Made by a program: the position numbers and the translations under genes. Shown piece by piece: positions 63,503 through 64,000 of a stretch of DNA of 64,000 nt (positions within the stretch are counted from its first letter, which is position 1; every line of letters begins with the position of its first letter). The notes under the pieces are model-generated. The model did not search any database. It was given only the letters and a program-made list of their open reading frames with translations, and was not told where the DNA came from. The stretch is from an uncultured Alphaproteobacteria bacterium. GTDB taxonomy: Bacteria > Pseudomonadota > Alphaproteobacteria > HIMB59 > GCA-002718135. The stretch is taken from assembly GCA_902594815.1 (NCBI GenBank), contig CACJNL010000001.1, positions 70,188-134,187 on the forward strand, given 5' to 3'.

Positions 63503-64000
63503 TTACTTAAAAAAAGATTTTATAAAAGTGAAAAGATTTAATAAGGATCCGAACTTACCGAAAAATACTACATCGTTTTCAGTAATTGATAGGCAAATAC
63601 AACCATCTTTGTTGCATGCAACAGGATTATGTTTGATTTTCTGATCATTAATTTGCATATCACCTTTGTTGTATTCTCCATATTCATCACAAAAGCTGCC
63701 ATCAAGCACAAGGATGTATTCTTTTCCATTATGTGAGTGTAGTGGGACAGCGGTTCCAGGGTCCATTTTTATAAGTTTCACAGAATCTTTATCGTTAACT
63801 GGTATACTGAATTCTTTAAAACCTTTGTACACAGATTTCCAATTAATATTTTTTAGATCTCCAATGATATTTTCAAGCGGATTGTTTTTTGATTTTACGT
63901 TTTCATTTGAAGGCTTCTTACTTTTAATACAATCTGAAAATTTGATTTTTTTTAATTTAATCCCTTCAAGATCCTCAAAGTTTTTTGCAAGTAAATTGTC
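63503..64000 (-). CDS. ChrR-type cupin (anti-sigma-like) protein, 5' end outside the window
   Basis: A cupin core is visible: VPLHSHNGKEYILVLDGSF has two histidines and a glutamate, and QKIKHNP adds the last histidine, the zinc ligands of the ChrR cupin. The frame stays open upstream of the internal GTG at 63832 through the window edge for 56 more codons (NNPLENIIGDLKNINWKSVYKG), so the gene is partial and its N-terminal anti-sigma domain lies outside. ChrR-type proteins hold an ECF sigma factor such as RpoE until singlet oxygen stress; the sigma gene is not in the window. Confidence 0.78.
   Translation of the reverse strand, partial: DNLLAKNFEDLEGIKLKKIKFSDCIKSKKPSNENVKSKNNPLENIIGDLKNINWKSVYKGFKEFSIPVNDKDSVKLIKMDPGTAVPLHSHNGKEYILVLDGSFCDEYGEYNKGDMQINDQKIKHNPVACNKDGCICLSITENDVVFFGKFGSLLNLFTFIKSFFK

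Noticed and set aside
1-64000. CRISPR arrays, rRNA genes, insertion sequences and integrase genes
   Set aside because: No regularly spaced repeat array, no rRNA sequence and no transposase or tyrosine recombinase domain was seen in the window.

Overview
The window is a 64 kb stretch of a very AT-rich, densely packed alphaproteobacterial chromosome. The family content and gene order are alphaproteobacterial: hisH-hisB facing hslVU; Smr-lysozyme-Tim44-dnaQ-coaE-aroE-maf; rho-mnmE-mnmG-rsmG-parA-parB facing holA-lptE-leuS-DUF3576; rsmB-heparinase-purH; tsaD followed by mitofilin-like and HemY-like proteins. Short spacers, ATGA/TAATG start-stop overlaps and the low GC suggest a streamlined marine lineage of the HIMB59/AEGEAN-169 or SAR11 type. 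That placement is an inference from gene order and composition, not a phylogeny.

Positions 1-11.2 kb: a partial GNAT gene, hisH and hisB, then the HslVU protease, a three-gene envelope operon (tandem PAP2 protein, ArnT-like glycosyltransferase, DUF3108 protein), and a leftward operon from maf to smr in which a phage-type lysozyme sits where a lytic transglycosylase gene is usual. The 397-bp AT-rich gap between maf and rho is the best candidate for the chromosomal replication origin. Two parS-like palindromes lie 2.4-2.6 kb away (the best one inside mnmE, the other over the mnmG start codon), next to parA and parB.

Positions 11.6-31.4 kb: core genes for transcription termination, tRNA modification, segregation, LPS transport, leucyl-tRNA synthesis, a strongly expressed porin with a clear terminator and a palindromic 5' region, PLP homeostasis, FtsK/LolA, a ubiquinone hydroxylase, and a Lon-N/thioredoxin/ProX operon.

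Positions 31.4-37.2 kb are the most unusual part. An intact tRNA-Gly(GCC) gene is followed, all in the same orientation, by four more copies of its sequence (one nearly full length, three of the 3' half from the anticodon arm on). They cut the region into modules of about 3.05, 0.89, 0.87 and 0.91 kb carrying small membrane, secreted or lipoprotein genes and one sulfotransferase. In each of the first three modules both ends carry a pair of short direct repeats spaced exactly 11 bp apart, and each module has its own repeat sequence. This looks like a stack of minimal, integrase-less elements inserted one after another at tRNA-Gly, with the oldest att copies farthest from the tRNA.

Positions 37.2-64 kb: surface-modification genes (four further sulfotransferase-type proteins, two 2OG-Fe oxygenase-like proteins, a heparinase-like protein, several glycosyltransferases including two TPR-GT9-like paralogues) interleaved with core genes (purH, rsmB, tdk, acs, EVE, tsaD, HemY). 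The end holds a Bax-inhibitor-1 protein, an aldo/keto reductase, a fructosamine-kinase-like protein, a DUF3429 protein, an asparaginase II family protein and a ChrR-type cupin gene cut by the window edge.
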